Origin: RGIG8709 sp045537065
Lineage (GTDB): Bacteria > Bacillota > Clostridia > Monoglobales > Monoglobaceae
Length of the DNA: 44,411 nt
Direction: 5' to 3'
Assembly (NCBI GenBank): GCA_045537065.1
Contig: JAZSOT010000087.1
Span: forward strand, 1 to 44,411
In this document: positions 17,833 through 26,658 of the stretch, piece by piece
Numbering within the stretch: the stretch's first letter is position 1
How the letters are laid out: each line of letters starts with the position of its first letter
Translations under genes and position numbers: made by a program
Notes under the pieces: model-generated
Seen by the model: only the letters and a program-made list of their open reading frames with translations
Database searches by the model: none
Told to the model about the DNA's origin: nothing

Positions 17833-19554
17833 CTATCCAACAATTTTTTCTATATCAATTTTAACTTTTTCAAGAAGTGCCTCTGCCTTTTCCTTATCTT
17901 CTGCAGAAAGCATGCAATAAAGCTTGATTTTCGGTTCTGTTCCCGATGGGCGGACAATAAAGTTATTATCATCTTCAAGCTCCAAGTAAATAACATTTGA
18001 CTTTGGAAGATGAATTTCTTCCTTTTCGCCTGTTTTCACATTCACTCTTTCGGACTTTTCATAGTCTCTTACAAAAAGAACTTCCTTTCCGCCAACCGCT
18101 TTTGGAGGATTTGCTCTTAAAGAATCCATAATCTCGCCGATTTTACTAAGACCCTCTGCCCCCTCTAAGGTTACGGAAACAACATTTTCAAGATAGTAAC
18201 CGTATTTTTCATAAATGTTCATTAAAACATCATAAAGGCTCTGTCCCTTTTCCTGATAATAAAGAGCCATTTCCGCAATTAAAAGTCCTGCAACAACTGC
18301 ATCCTTATCCCTTGCATAGGTTCCCTTTAAATAGCCATAGCTTTCTTCAAAGCCAAGGAGATAAGTTCCATAACCCGTCTCCTCCGCTTCCTTGATTTTT
18401 TCGCCGATAAACTTAAAGCCTGTTAAAACCTCTTTCATTTCAACCCCATAATGCTGACAAATTTTTGCCGCAAGATTGGTGGTTACAATGGTTTTAACCA
18501 TAAATCCGTCCTTCGGAAGCTCTTCTCTTTCTTTAAGACTTGAAAGAATATATTCACAAAGAAGTATCCCCGCCTGATTTCCGGTTATGTTCACATATTC
18601 ACCCTTTGAATCCTTAACTAAAATTCCGCAGCGGTCAGCATCAGGGTCGGTGCCAATTAAAAGATCAGCTCCGCACTTTTTGCCATATTCCATTGCAATA
18701 GTAAAGCCTTCTTTATTTTCAGGGTTTGGAGACTCAACCGTTGAAAAATTCCCGTCGGGCATTTCCTGTTCTTTTACAACAACTACGTTTTTAAAGCCTG
18801 CTCTTTCAAAGGCTTTGCGGAGCGGTTTGTTTCCTGAGCCGTGAAGAGGAGTGTAAACAAAAGTGATTTTATCCCCTTTTTCCTTTATAAGCTCAGGGTT
18901 TATAAGCTGAGCCAAAACATTCTTTATATATTCGTCTTCAACCTCTTCACCCATAATCTCGATTAAACCTTCCAGCTTTGCAGCTTCAAAGTCCATTCTT
19001 TTTACCCCTGTGAAGATGTCTGTTTTTTGAATTTCTTCAAAAACAACATCTGCAAGGTCAGGATTAAGCTGTGCTGCATCCGAGCCATAAACCTTATAAC
19101 CGTTATATTTAGCGGGGTTATGGCTTGCAGTTATAACAATGCCCGCATCCGCATTTTTATATCTTACTGAAAATGAAAGCATAGGAACGGGCTTTAGCTC
19201 TTCAAAAATATAAGCCTTAATGCCGTTTGCCGCAAGAACTGAGGCTGCCTCCTTTGCAAATTCTTCGCTCATATTTCTTGAGTCGTATGCAATGGTAACG
19301 CACAAATCCTTTTTTTCGGGATTTGACATTTTCATCTGATTTGCAAGGCCCTGAGTTGCTCTTCCGACAACATATGTGTTCATTCTGTTTGTGCCAAGAC
19401 CGATTATGCCTCTAAGACCTGCTGTTCCAAACTCAAGCTCTTTATAAAAGCTTTCCTTTATTTTCTTTTCATCATTCTTTATTTCTTCAAGCTCTTTTTT
19501 CTCTTCGTCTGTTACATTAAGAAGCCATTTTTCATATTCCTTTATAAAGTCCAT
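17833..19554 (-). CDS. Phosphoglucomutase/phosphomannomutase (alpha-D-phosphohexomutase)
   Basis: This enzyme interconverts hexose 1- and 6-phosphates via a phosphoserine. With the ATG at 19554 (GGAGG 8 bp upstream, formed partly by the first codons of a longer frame) the product has 573 residues, usual for the Firmicute PgcA type. Visible sites are the active serine S144 in TASHNP, the metal loop GTDPDADRCG, the sugar-binding GFEESYGYL and the phosphate-binding VRPSGTEPKIKLY. It starts an operon with the SIS and lysR genes. Phosphoglucomutase is the best guess; the preferred sugar cannot be read from the sequence. Confidence 0.93.
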   Translation of the reverse strand: MDFIKEYEKWLLNVTDEEKKELEEIKNDEKKIKESFYKELEFGTAGLRGIIGLGTNRMNTYVVGRATQGLANQMKMSNPEKKDLCVTIAYDSRNMSEEFAKEAASVLAANGIKAYIFEELKPVPMLSFSVRYKNADAGIVITASHNPAKYNGYKVYGSDAAQLNPDLADVVFEEIQKTDIFTGVKRMDFEAAKLEGLIEIMGEEVEDEYIKNVLAQLINPELIKEKGDKITFVYTPLHGSGNKPLRKAFERAGFKNVVVVKEQEMPDGNFSTVESPNPENKEGFTIAMEYGKKCGADLLIGTDPDADRCGILVKDSKGEYVNITGNQAGILLCEYILSSLKEREELPKDGFMVKTIVTTNLAAKICQHYGVEMKEVLTGFKFIGEKIKEAEETGYGTYLLGFEESYGYLKGTYARDKDAVVAGLLIAEMALYYQEKGQSLYDVLMNIYEKYGYYLENVVSVTLEGAEGLSKIGEIMDSLRANPPKAVGGKEVLFVRDYEKSERVNVKTGEKEEIHLPKSNVIYLELEDDNNFIVRPSGTEPKIKLYCMLSAEDKEKAEALLEKVKIDIEKIVG

Positions 19555-19589
19555 AGTTTTATCCTCCATTTTATAAACGTCTAACTATA

Positions 19590-19618
19590 ATTATATAATT
19601 TTTTTTCCTGAAATACAA
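19590..19618 (-). promoter_or_regulatory. Promoter of the phosphohexomutase operon
   Basis: On the minus strand TTGTAT (19613-19618), 17 bp, TATAAT (19590-19595). Confidence 0.75.
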
Positions 19619-19647
19619 CCTTTTTTTAAACTTTTCTTAATTTGATA

Positions 19648-19676
19648 TTGTTTTTTTTAAAATAATTTGCTAATAT
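19648..19676 (+). promoter_or_regulatory. Promoter of rpiB
   Basis: TTGTTT (19648-19653), a 17-bp spacer and TAATAT (19671-19676) preceded by TGC, an extended -10. It is divergent from the phosphohexomutase promoter. Confidence 0.55.
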
Positions 19677-19708
19677 ATATATAGATACTAAAAAAGAGGT
19701 GTTTTATT

Positions 19709-20143
19709 GTGATTGCAATTGGCTGTGACCACGGCGGTCTTAATCTTAAAAAAGCAATACTTAAATATTTAGAAGAGCTTTCTGTTCCCTGCAAGGATTT
19801 CGGAACATTTACGGAAGAAAGCTGTGATTATCCCGATATTGCAAAGATAGTTTCCGAAAGCATCTTATCCGGTGAGTGTGAAAAGGGAATTTTGGTTTGC
19901 GGAACGGGAATCGGAATGAGCATTGCCGCAAATAAAATAAAGGGCATCCGTGCAGCTCATGCGACCGACACCTTCAGTGCAAGAATGAGCAAGGAGCATA
20001 ACAACGCCCACATTATCTGCCTTGGAGAAAGAATAACAGGCGCAGGCCTTGCGCTTGATATTGTGAAAGAATTTTTGAATGCGGAATTTTTAGGAAACAG
20101 ACATCAAATAAGAGTTGACAAAATAATGAATTTAGAGAAATAA
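19709..20143 (+). CDS. rpiB: Ribose-5-phosphate isomerase B
   Basis: RpiB interconverts ribose 5-phosphate and ribulose 5-phosphate in the pentose phosphate pathway. The 144-residue protein has the family sites: GCDHGG at residues 5-10, the catalytic-loop cysteine C64 in VCGTGIGMS, and RAAHATDTFSARMSKEHNNA. The start is GTG with GAGGT 8 bp upstream. It is a single-gene transcript between its own promoter and a terminator. Related LacAB-type or allose isomerases are similar, so substrate assignment is by family. Confidence 0.93.
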   Translation: MIAIGCDHGGLNLKKAILKYLEELSVPCKDFGTFTEESCDYPDIAKIVSESILSGECEKGILVCGTGIGMSIAANKIKGIRAAHATDTFSARMSKEHNNAHIICLGERITGAGLALDIVKEFLNAEFLGNRHQIRVDKIMNLEK

Positions 20144-20172
20144 AAAAAGACTGCCTCGGCAGTCCTTTTTTC
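20143..20172. terminator. Bidirectional terminator between rpiB and mreB
   Basis: GACTGC/GCAGTC stem with a CTCG loop, A-rich on the left and T-rich on the right, right after the rpiB stop and reaching the stop of the convergent mreB gene. Confidence 0.85.
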
Positions 20173-21182
20173 TAAGCCTTACGCTTCGTTGGGTTATAGC
20201 TTTGCAATATTGAAATGTTGTCGAGCGCTCTGCCTGTGCCAAGAGCAACGCAGCTTTCTGCATCCTCTGCAACAATTGTTCTTATTCCTGTTTCAAGCTG
20301 GATAAGTTTATCCATTCCATAGATAAGTGCTCCGCCACCGGTTAGAACAATTCCTCTTGCACTTATGTCACCGATTAATTCAGGCGGTGTTTTTTCAAGA
20401 ACAGCCTTAACTGCATCAACAATTGCCTGTGCAGGCTCTGATAGTGCTTCCAGCATTTCGTTTGCACTGACGCTTATGGTCTTTGGAAGTCCTGAAACAA
20501 GGCTTCTTCCCCTTACCTCCATAACAGGGTTATCCTCTCTCTTAAACACGCAGCCGATTTTTATTTTTAAATCTTCTGCAGTTCTTTCGCCGATTAAGAT
20601 ATTATATTTCTTTCTGATAAATCTAACAATCGCCTCGTCAAATTTATCCCCTGCAATCTTAATTGATTCCGATGTTACAATACCGCCAAGGGAAATAACC
20701 GCAACGTCCGATGTTCCGCCGCCCATATCAACAATCATTGAACCATATGGCTGAGCAATATCAATACCCACACCAATAGCAGCAGCAAGAGGTTCTTCTA
20801 TTAAATGCACCTTGCTTGCACCTGCCTGAATTCCCGCGTCAACAACAGCTCTTTCTTCAACCTCGGTTACACCGCTTGGAACACATATAATAACGCGAGG
20901 CTTGAAAATGCTTTTTTTGCAAGCCTTGCTTAAAAAATGCTTAATCATTCTTTCCGTTGTGTTATAATCTGAAATAACACCGTCACGCAAAGGGCGGATA
21001 GCAACAATATTTCCCGGAGTTCTGCCAAGCATCTTCTGGGCGTCCTCGCCCACAGCATAAAGCTTGTTGGTGTTTTTATCAACAGCAACAACAGATGGCT
21101 CCTTTGCCACAATGCCCTTGCCTTTTATATACACCAAAACAGAGGCAGTTCCCAAATCTATGCCTATATCCTGTCCAAACAT
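20172..21182 (-). CDS. mreB: Rod-shape determining actin homologue MreB/Mbl
   Basis: MreB-type proteins polymerise on the inner membrane face and guide elongation of the cell wall. The ATG at 21182 (GAAAGGAAA upstream) gives 336 residues; the open frame extends 27 codons further with no support. The actin-fold nucleotide motifs are present: DIGIDLGTASVLVYIKG, IVDMGGGTSDVAVISLGG and IVLTGGGALIYGMD. The usual mreCD genes do not follow, so this may be an additional paralogue (Mbl or MreBH type); sequence alone does not separate these. Confidence 0.93.
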   Translation of the reverse strand: MFGQDIGIDLGTASVLVYIKGKGIVAKEPSVVAVDKNTNKLYAVGEDAQKMLGRTPGNIVAIRPLRDGVISDYNTTERMIKHFLSKACKKSIFKPRVIICVPSGVTEVEERAVVDAGIQAGASKVHLIEEPLAAAIGVGIDIAQPYGSMIVDMGGGTSDVAVISLGGIVTSESIKIAGDKFDEAIVRFIRKKYNILIGERTAEDLKIKIGCVFKREDNPVMEVRGRSLVSGLPKTISVSANEMLEALSEPAQAIVDAVKAVLEKTPPELIGDISARGIVLTGGGALIYGMDKLIQLETGIRTIVAEDAESCVALGTGRALDNISILQSYNPTKRKA

Positions 21183-21289
21183 ATTAAAATTTCCTTTCTG
21201 AATGAACTTTTCTACTTTTTTCCACATACTCATCATCTTATACCATTTTTCCTTTTCTGTCAATATACAAAGTATATAAAAATCCCATT

Positions 21290-21529
21290 CTAAACCACTT
21301 CATAGAGGGTTTGGGCATCATCTTTCTTCACAGTTTCTTTTACATCTGTTACCTTAATTTTAAGGGTTTTGTTTCCAAATGTTATTTCAAGAATGTCCCC
21401 CACCTTAACATCATAGGAAGCTTTTACAACTCTTCCATTTGCCATAACTCTTCCGCCGTCGCAGGCTTCGTTTGCAACTGTTCTTCTTTTTATAAGGCGG
21501 GATACCTTCAAGTATTTATCAAGTCTCAT
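21290..21529 (-). CDS. rqcP: S4-domain RNA-binding protein RqcP (YabO-type)
   Basis: RqcP binds stalled 50S subunits and helps the Ala-tailing step of ribosome-associated quality control in Firmicutes. The ATG at 21529 gives a 79-residue protein; a TTG four codons upstream is less likely because GGTGA is better spaced from the ATG. The S4 fold is clear: MRLDKYLKVSRLIKRR, then ANEACDGGRVMANGRVVK and VKVGDILEITFGNK. In Bacillus yabO lies by yabP/spore genes; here it is between hup and mreB, separated from hup by a terminator. Confidence 0.88.
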   Translation of the reverse strand: MRLDKYLKVSRLIKRRTVANEACDGGRVMANGRVVKASYDVKVGDILEITFGNKTLKIKVTDVKETVKKDDAQTLYEVV

Positions 21530-21635
21530 ATAATTCACCAATATTATAATAATGTTTTATTATTTCAAAAAAAAGTTTTTTTATTATCAAAACACAGCTT
21601 TGAGAGTGCCTGATTTCGGATAAAGTAAAAAAATA

Positions 21636-21659
21636 AAGGTCGCAATTTTTTGCGACCTT
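21636..21659 (-). terminator. Terminator of hup
   Basis: AAGGTCGCAA and its complement form a 10-bp stem with a 4-nt loop. On the minus strand it is followed by TATTTTTTT. Confidence 0.85.
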
Positions 21660-21673
21660 CGTAAAAACTAATC

Positions 21674-21949
21674 TTATTTGTTGATAAGAGCTTTGAATGC
21701 GCTACCTGCTTTGAAAGCCGGAACTTTAGCAGCAGCAATTTTCATTTCTGCACCTGTCTGAGGATTTCTGCCTGTTCTTGCAGCTCTTTCTCTAACTTCG
21801 AAACCACCGAAGCCAACGAGCTGAACCTTATCACCCTTAGCGAGTGCGCCTTCTACTGATGCGATGAAAGCGTTAAGAGCAGCTTCAGCATCCTTCTTTG
21901 AAAGATTTGCTTTTTCAGCCATAGCTGAGATTAATTCTTGCTTATTCAT
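21674..21949 (-). CDS. hup: Histone-like DNA-binding protein HU
   Basis: HU bends and compacts DNA. The 91-residue protein is full length: the N-terminal helices (MNKQELISAMAEKANLSKKD), the conserved GFGGFEVRERAARTGRNPQTG arm region with the proline that intercalates DNA, and the C-terminal VPAFKAGSAFKALINK. The start is ATG with AAAGGAGAT upstream. Its codon use looks optimised, as expected of a highly expressed gene. It is a single-gene unit; 215 bp upstream to ftsK contains a possible TATAAT near 22100 but no clear -35. Confidence 0.96.
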   Translation of the reverse strand: MNKQELISAMAEKANLSKKDAEAALNAFIASVEGALAKGDKVQLVGFGGFEVRERAARTGRNPQTGAEMKIAAAKVPAFKAGSAFKALINK

Positions 21950-22164
21950 TTTTTTATCTCCTTTTTAATATATAAATAGAATTCATTAATTCCTATCTTA
22001 TCAAGATATTTATATTCTACTACATAAATTAAATTTTTTCCACCATTTTTTTGCAATTTGTTACATTTTCGTTACTTTGCACAAAAAACGCAATATGATT
22101 TACATTATAACTACCGAAAAAAAAGCCTTAAAATAGGGGTTTTCGCAACTTACAACCACAAGGC

Positions 22165-24903
22165 CTAGTCCTGATTTGCCATCATTTCAAGAAACTCCTG
22201 ATGAGAAATTATAACCTGTCTTGGCTTTGAGCCTTCAAAAGGACCGAGTATTCTTGCCTCCTCAAGCTGGTCGATAATTCTTGCCGCTCTTTGATATCCT
22301 ATTTTATATCTTCGCTGGAGCATTGCAACCGAGCCTTGTCCTGCCTGAACAAACATTTCCGCAACCTTATAGAAAAGCTCGTCCCTTTCGCCCTCACGGG
22401 TTTTGGTTTCAACCTGCGATTCCTCCTGACGTTTTTCCTCCTGCTCTTTTTCTATCTGCTCAAGGATAGATTCGTCATAATCTGCCTCAAACTGATTTTT
22501 TATATAGGAAATAATATTTTCAATTTCTCCGTCTGACAGAAAGTTACCCTGAATACGCATTGGCTTTATGGCGCCCCTCGGAGAATAGAGCATATCTCCC
22601 TTTCCAAGAAGCTTTTCCGCTCCCTGAGAATCAAGAATTGTTCGGCTGTCTATCTGTGATGAAACCGCAAAGGATATTCTTGACGGAACATTCGCTTTTA
22701 TAACACCTGTGATAACATCAACCGATGGTCTCTGGGTTGCAATAACAAGATACATTCCTGCCGCTCTTGCAAGTGCCGCAAGAGAATTTATTGCATCCTC
22801 AACCTCGCTTTTTGCAGCAAGCATAAGGTCTGCAAGCTCGTCTATAATAATCACGATTTCGGGAAGCTTATTCTCAGGAGTTCCGTTTTCTTCCATAAGC
22901 GCATTAAAGCCCTCAAGATTTCTTGTCTTGTTATCCTTCAAAAGCTTATAACGGTTCTTCATTTCGGTTACCGCCCAGTTAAGTGCCCCTGCCGCATGCT
23001 TGGGGTCTGTTACAACGGGGATTAAAAGATGAGGGATACCGTTATACACAACAAGCTCAACCATTTTGGGGTCTATCATTATAAGTTTTACCTCATTTGG
23101 CTTTGCTTTATACAAAATACTTGCAATAAGTGAATTTATACACACACTCTTACCTGAACCTGTTGCACCAGCTATTAATATATGAGGGAACTGGGCGATA
23201 TCTGCAACAACACAGTTTCCTGCTATATCCTTACCAAGAGCAAAGGCAGTTTTTGATTTAAAGTCTTTGAACTTATCCGAATCGAGCACCTCGCGGATAG
23301 GCACAGGTGTCGCCTTTTCGTTTGGAATTTCAATACCTATAGCAGATTTTCCGGGGATAGGTGCTTCAATTCTAACCCCTGACGCTGCAAGGCTCAAGGC
23401 TATATCATCTGCCAAATGGGTTATTTTTGATACCTTAACTCCAAAGCCCGGCTGAAGTTCAAATCTTGTAACCGTTGGTCCCTGAGTTATATTTAGGATT
23501 TTCGCATCCACCTTAAAGCTTGCAAGAGTGTCAAGAAGTCTGTTCGCCTTATCTTCAAGCTCTCTTTTTCTTTCCGCCGCACTCTTTTCCTGAGGCTTTG
23601 GCTTTGATAAAAGGGACATCGGAGGAAGCTTATATTTTAAAAGCTTTGTTGCCTCAATAGACTCTTCTGCTGCCATACCGATTTTGTTTGCGGCAGCCAT
23701 GGTTTCTTCCTTTGTCATTTTTCTGCCTGCAAGGTATGCTTCATCAAGAGGAACTCCGCTGTCTATTGCTGCTCTTGTAAAGGGGTCAGCCGCCTCTTCT
23801 ATCTGCACAAGGCTGGGCGGCTCAAAATCATCATCGCCTTTTGTATGGTATTTCCCTTTTTCATCAGGGAGAGTGGTTAAAAGTCCGTTATTTTCGCCCT
23901 CCATATCGGGAAGAATAACTTTTTTTGAACTCTTCCCTTTAATAACCTCTTCCTCTTCTTCTGTGTCAAAGGTTATATCCGACGCAAAACCCATTCTTTC
24001 AATATCTTCGTCCGAAAATGTAAATCTCTGGGTCTTATTTGCTCTTGCGGCATCTAAAATGCCCTCTGCCTCCTGCCCTGAGAAATACAAATCAAAATAA
24101 TCATCAGGTCTTTTAACCTCTGCTGTCTGTTCTTCTTCCAAAACAGGTTTTTCTTCTTTTCTCTTTTTAGTTTTTTCAACCTTTATTTCTTCAATATCTT
24201 CCTCTTCTTCATCTTCAAGAGGAATTTCTCTTGTGAGCTTTTCATTTAAGTCTTTTGCATTCTTCTTTATTCTTTCCGCAATTTTCTTTCCGATTTTCTC
24301 AATAGAGGTTTCAGTTAGAACAACAAGTAAAATAAGGATTGCCGCGATAGTTATTATCCATGTGCCTGCCCCTGCAATCTTATATAAAAGTCTTGCAATG
24401 GTGCTTCCGATAAGTCCGCCGCCATAGCCTGATATTCCGTATGAGAACATCTGCTTAATCTCTCCCACAAAGGAAAGCTTAAACCAGCCCGTGTCCTCCA
24501 TACAAAGTGCCGCAAACACCGCAGAAGATATCATCAGTCCGAAAAGCACCCAGGGCTTATAGCCTCCTTTTGATTTATTCTTTTCCAAAAAGGAGTTTAT
24601 ACCCATCCATATTATGTAAACAAAGAATATATTTGATGCCCCGCCGAAAAATCCCATAACGGTGTTTTTTATAAATCTGCCCATAACACCTGCAGTTTCC
24701 GTGAAAAAAGAGAGCGCTAAAAATGCACCAACCGCAATTAAAATAATGCCTCTAAGCTCTGCATTAAGGCTTTTCGCTTTCTTAGTTTTTCTTCTTTGAG
24801 CCTCAACTGTGCTCTTTTTGGGAGCCTTTTTTGTTGCTGTCTGTCTTTTTGTTTTAGGCTCTGTTTTTGCCGTACGGCTCTTTCGTTTTTTTGTTTCAGC
24901 CAT
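22165..24903 (-). CDS. ftsK: DNA translocase FtsK/SpoIIIE
   Basis: This is a membrane-anchored, septum-located ATPase that pumps chromosomal DNA, including into the forespore in sporulating species. The 912 residues comprise a basic N-terminus (about 1-48), four membrane helices (about 50-205), an acidic/charged linker (about 210-440), the motor domain with Walker A ILIAGATGSGKS (around 578-586) and Walker B IVIIIDELADLM, and a C-terminal gamma winged helix (GSVAMLQRRYKIGYQRAARI) that reads KOPS/SRS-like sites. It is 11 bp downstream of uppP and probably cotranscribed. FtsK and SpoIIIE cannot be told apart by sequence alone. Confidence 0.95.
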   Translation of the reverse strand: MAETKKRKSRTAKTEPKTKRQTATKKAPKKSTVEAQRRKTKKAKSLNAELRGIILIAVGAFLALSFFTETAGVMGRFIKNTVMGFFGGASNIFFVYIIWMGINSFLEKNKSKGGYKPWVLFGLMISSAVFAALCMEDTGWFKLSFVGEIKQMFSYGISGYGGGLIGSTIARLLYKIAGAGTWIITIAAILILLVVLTETSIEKIGKKIAERIKKNAKDLNEKLTREIPLEDEEEEDIEEIKVEKTKKRKEEKPVLEEEQTAEVKRPDDYFDLYFSGQEAEGILDAARANKTQRFTFSDEDIERMGFASDITFDTEEEEEVIKGKSSKKVILPDMEGENNGLLTTLPDEKGKYHTKGDDDFEPPSLVQIEEAADPFTRAAIDSGVPLDEAYLAGRKMTKEETMAAANKIGMAAEESIEATKLLKYKLPPMSLLSKPKPQEKSAAERKRELEDKANRLLDTLASFKVDAKILNITQGPTVTRFELQPGFGVKVSKITHLADDIALSLAASGVRIEAPIPGKSAIGIEIPNEKATPVPIREVLDSDKFKDFKSKTAFALGKDIAGNCVVADIAQFPHILIAGATGSGKSVCINSLIASILYKAKPNEVKLIMIDPKMVELVVYNGIPHLLIPVVTDPKHAAGALNWAVTEMKNRYKLLKDNKTRNLEGFNALMEENGTPENKLPEIVIIIDELADLMLAAKSEVEDAINSLAALARAAGMYLVIATQRPSVDVITGVIKANVPSRISFAVSSQIDSRTILDSQGAEKLLGKGDMLYSPRGAIKPMRIQGNFLSDGEIENIISYIKNQFEADYDESILEQIEKEQEEKRQEESQVETKTREGERDELFYKVAEMFVQAGQGSVAMLQRRYKIGYQRAARIIDQLEEARILGPFEGSKPRQVIISHQEFLEMMANQD

Positions 24904-24914
24904 TTTTATACCTC

Positions 24915-25727
24915 TTATCTAACTATAGTAAAATATAAAATCACAATTATACCGAGTATAATTCTATAATATCCGAATGCCTTGAAATCGTGTCTTTTCA
25001 CATAGCCCGTGAGAAACTTAACTGCCGCAAGAGACACTATGTATGCCGTTACCATTCCCGAAACAAGGAGTCCCCATTCCGCACCGCTCATAGGATAATC
25101 GTTGGTTACAAGCTTTAAAAGGCTCACCCCGAACATAACGGGAATTGCAAGAAAGAACGAAAACTCTGCCGCAAGAGTTCTTGAACAACCGAGAATTATT
25201 CCGCCGAGAATTGTTGAGCCTGACCTTGATGTTCCCGGAATTATTGAAAGAACCTGAAAAAGTCCGATTAAAATTGCCGTCTTGTAGCCCAAATCAGAAA
25301 GACTTTCCATCCTTGCACTTCGATTTTTTCGTTCTATTATAATAAATAAAACACCGTATATTATTAATGTAGCAGAAATAACATACCAGTTTTCAAATTT
25401 TTCCATATAGTCATTTAATAAAAGACCGAAAACTGCCGCAGGAATGCAGGCGGCTATAACCTTAAACCACATATTTACGGTTTCTTTTTTCTCAAGACTT
25501 GTTTTTGACGGGGAGAAAGGGTTGAGCTTTTTAAAATATATGGTGCAGATTGCAAGAATTGCCCCAAGCTGAATTACATATAAATATAAATCTGTTGAAA
25601 AAAACGGAGAATTATTCTTGAAAAATTCATTAACAAGTATCATATGTCCCGTACTGCTGATGGGGAGCCATTCAGTTATGCCCTCAACAATACCAAGAAA
25701 AAAAGACATTATCATATCCAAAGCCAA
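24915..25727 (-). CDS. uppP: Undecaprenyl-diphosphatase UppP (BacA)
   Basis: UppP dephosphorylates undecaprenyl diphosphate to recycle the lipid carrier of peptidoglycan synthesis, and can give bacitracin tolerance. The protein is up to 270 residues with multiple membrane helices. Signature motifs are GIVEGITEWLPISSTGHM near the N-terminus and PGTSRSGSTILGGIILG in the second half. The start is uncertain: the frame opens with TTG at 25727, then TTG at 25721 and ATG at 25715, and the single GGAGG lies 3, 9 and 15 bp upstream of these respectively. It is upstream of ftsK in the same transcript. Confidence 0.95.
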   Translation of the reverse strand: MALDMIMSFFLGIVEGITEWLPISSTGHMILVNEFFKNNSPFFSTDLYLYVIQLGAILAICTIYFKKLNPFSPSKTSLEKKETVNMWFKVIAACIPAAVFGLLLNDYMEKFENWYVISATLIIYGVLFIIIERKNRSARMESLSDLGYKTAILIGLFQVLSIIPGTSRSGSTILGGIILGCSRTLAAEFSFFLAIPVMFGVSLLKLVTNDYPMSGAEWGLLVSGMVTAYIVSLAAVKFLTGYVKRHDFKAFGYYRIILGIIVILYFTIVR

Positions 25728-25822
25728 AAACCTCCAAAAATATATAATTATAGTATTATATCATATTCATTATACCATAAGAAATATTAAAAGTGTGTTA
25801 CAATTTCTTTTCATTTTAACAA

Positions 25823-25854
25823 AAATCCCCTCTTCGGCTGAAAAGAGGGGATTT
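25823..25854 (-). terminator. Terminator of the noc-M23 operon
   Basis: A 12-bp perfect stem (AAATCCCCTCTT and its complement, 8-nt loop) is followed by TTTGTTAAAA on the minus strand, 24 bp after the M23 peptidase stop. Confidence 0.8.
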
Positions 25855-25878
25855 CAATTGGGGAGAATTTATCCTGTA

Positions 25879-26613
25879 TTAAAAATATTGAGCGGGATTA
25901 ACATAGTCTTCGCCATTTTGGACTTCAAAATGAAGATGAGGGCCATCCTCTTCTTCAAAGGCTCCTGCAGGGCCTATACCACCAACTATGTCGCCTTTTT
26001 TAACAGACCTTCCAACCTCAATAAAGGTTTCGCTCTGGAGCCCCATATATCTTGAAACAAGACCGTCTTCGTGCTTTATTTCAACAATTATTCCAAAGCG
26101 TTCATCCTTTTCGCATCTTATAACCTCACCGTCCATTACCGCAAGAACCTTATCACCCTCCTGGCCCTTTATATCAATGCCGTTGTGGGTGCGAAAGTCT
26201 TCAGTTGAGCTGTTATATATAAGCTCATCCCCTGAAAACTCACGAATTATTTTTCCCATTGCGGGTGCGACAGGCTCCATAGCAGGGGCTGATGCCATAA
26301 CCACATCTTCCTGAAAGCTTAAATTATCTTCTGTTTCAGGAAGTGCCTGAGCTTCTTGCTTTTCTGCCTCCTCAGAAACAACTGTCTCCTCAAACACATC
26401 GCCATTCACTTCCTCTATTGCATCCTCCCAAAGCTTTTCATCAAAGGCTGTTTCAATATCTTTTGCAGCCTCTCGGCTATGCCTTATAAATGCTGTTCCG
26501 CTTACAATTACCACAGCTGCAAGAAGAGCTATGTATGCCCTTTTTGCACCCTTTGTAAACAGTTCCTTATTTTCAGTGTTTACAAGCTTTGTATTCTTTT
26601 TTTTCTTTTTCAT
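25879..26613 (-). CDS. Membrane-anchored M23 (LytM) peptidase, SpoIIQ-like
   Basis: This is a 244-residue protein from the ATG at 26613 (AAGGAGG upstream). It has a short basic cytosolic tail, one membrane helix (about residues 25-45, YIALLAAVVIVSGTAFI), an acidic linker rich in Glu (about 50-115) and a LytM domain. The zinc ligands are complete: HNGID (H and D) and GPHLHFEV (HxH), so it should be active. The size and layout match SpoIIQ, the forespore half of the sporulation channel; clostridial SpoIIQ keeps these residues. A general cell-wall hydrolase is equally possible. It is 45 bp downstream of the noc-like gene. Confidence 0.85.
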   Translation of the reverse strand: MKKKKKNTKLVNTENKELFTKGAKRAYIALLAAVVIVSGTAFIRHSREAAKDIETAFDEKLWEDAIEEVNGDVFEETVVSEEAEKQEAQALPETEDNLSFQEDVVMASAPAMEPVAPAMGKIIREFSGDELIYNSSTEDFRTHNGIDIKGQEGDKVLAVMDGEVIRCEKDERFGIIVEIKHEDGLVSRYMGLQSETFIEVGRSVKKGDIVGGIGPAGAFEEEDGPHLHFEVQNGEDYVNPAQYF

Positions 26614-26658
26614 CGTCAACCGCCTCCTTGCAGATAGCATTGACATTTTGGGAAAATT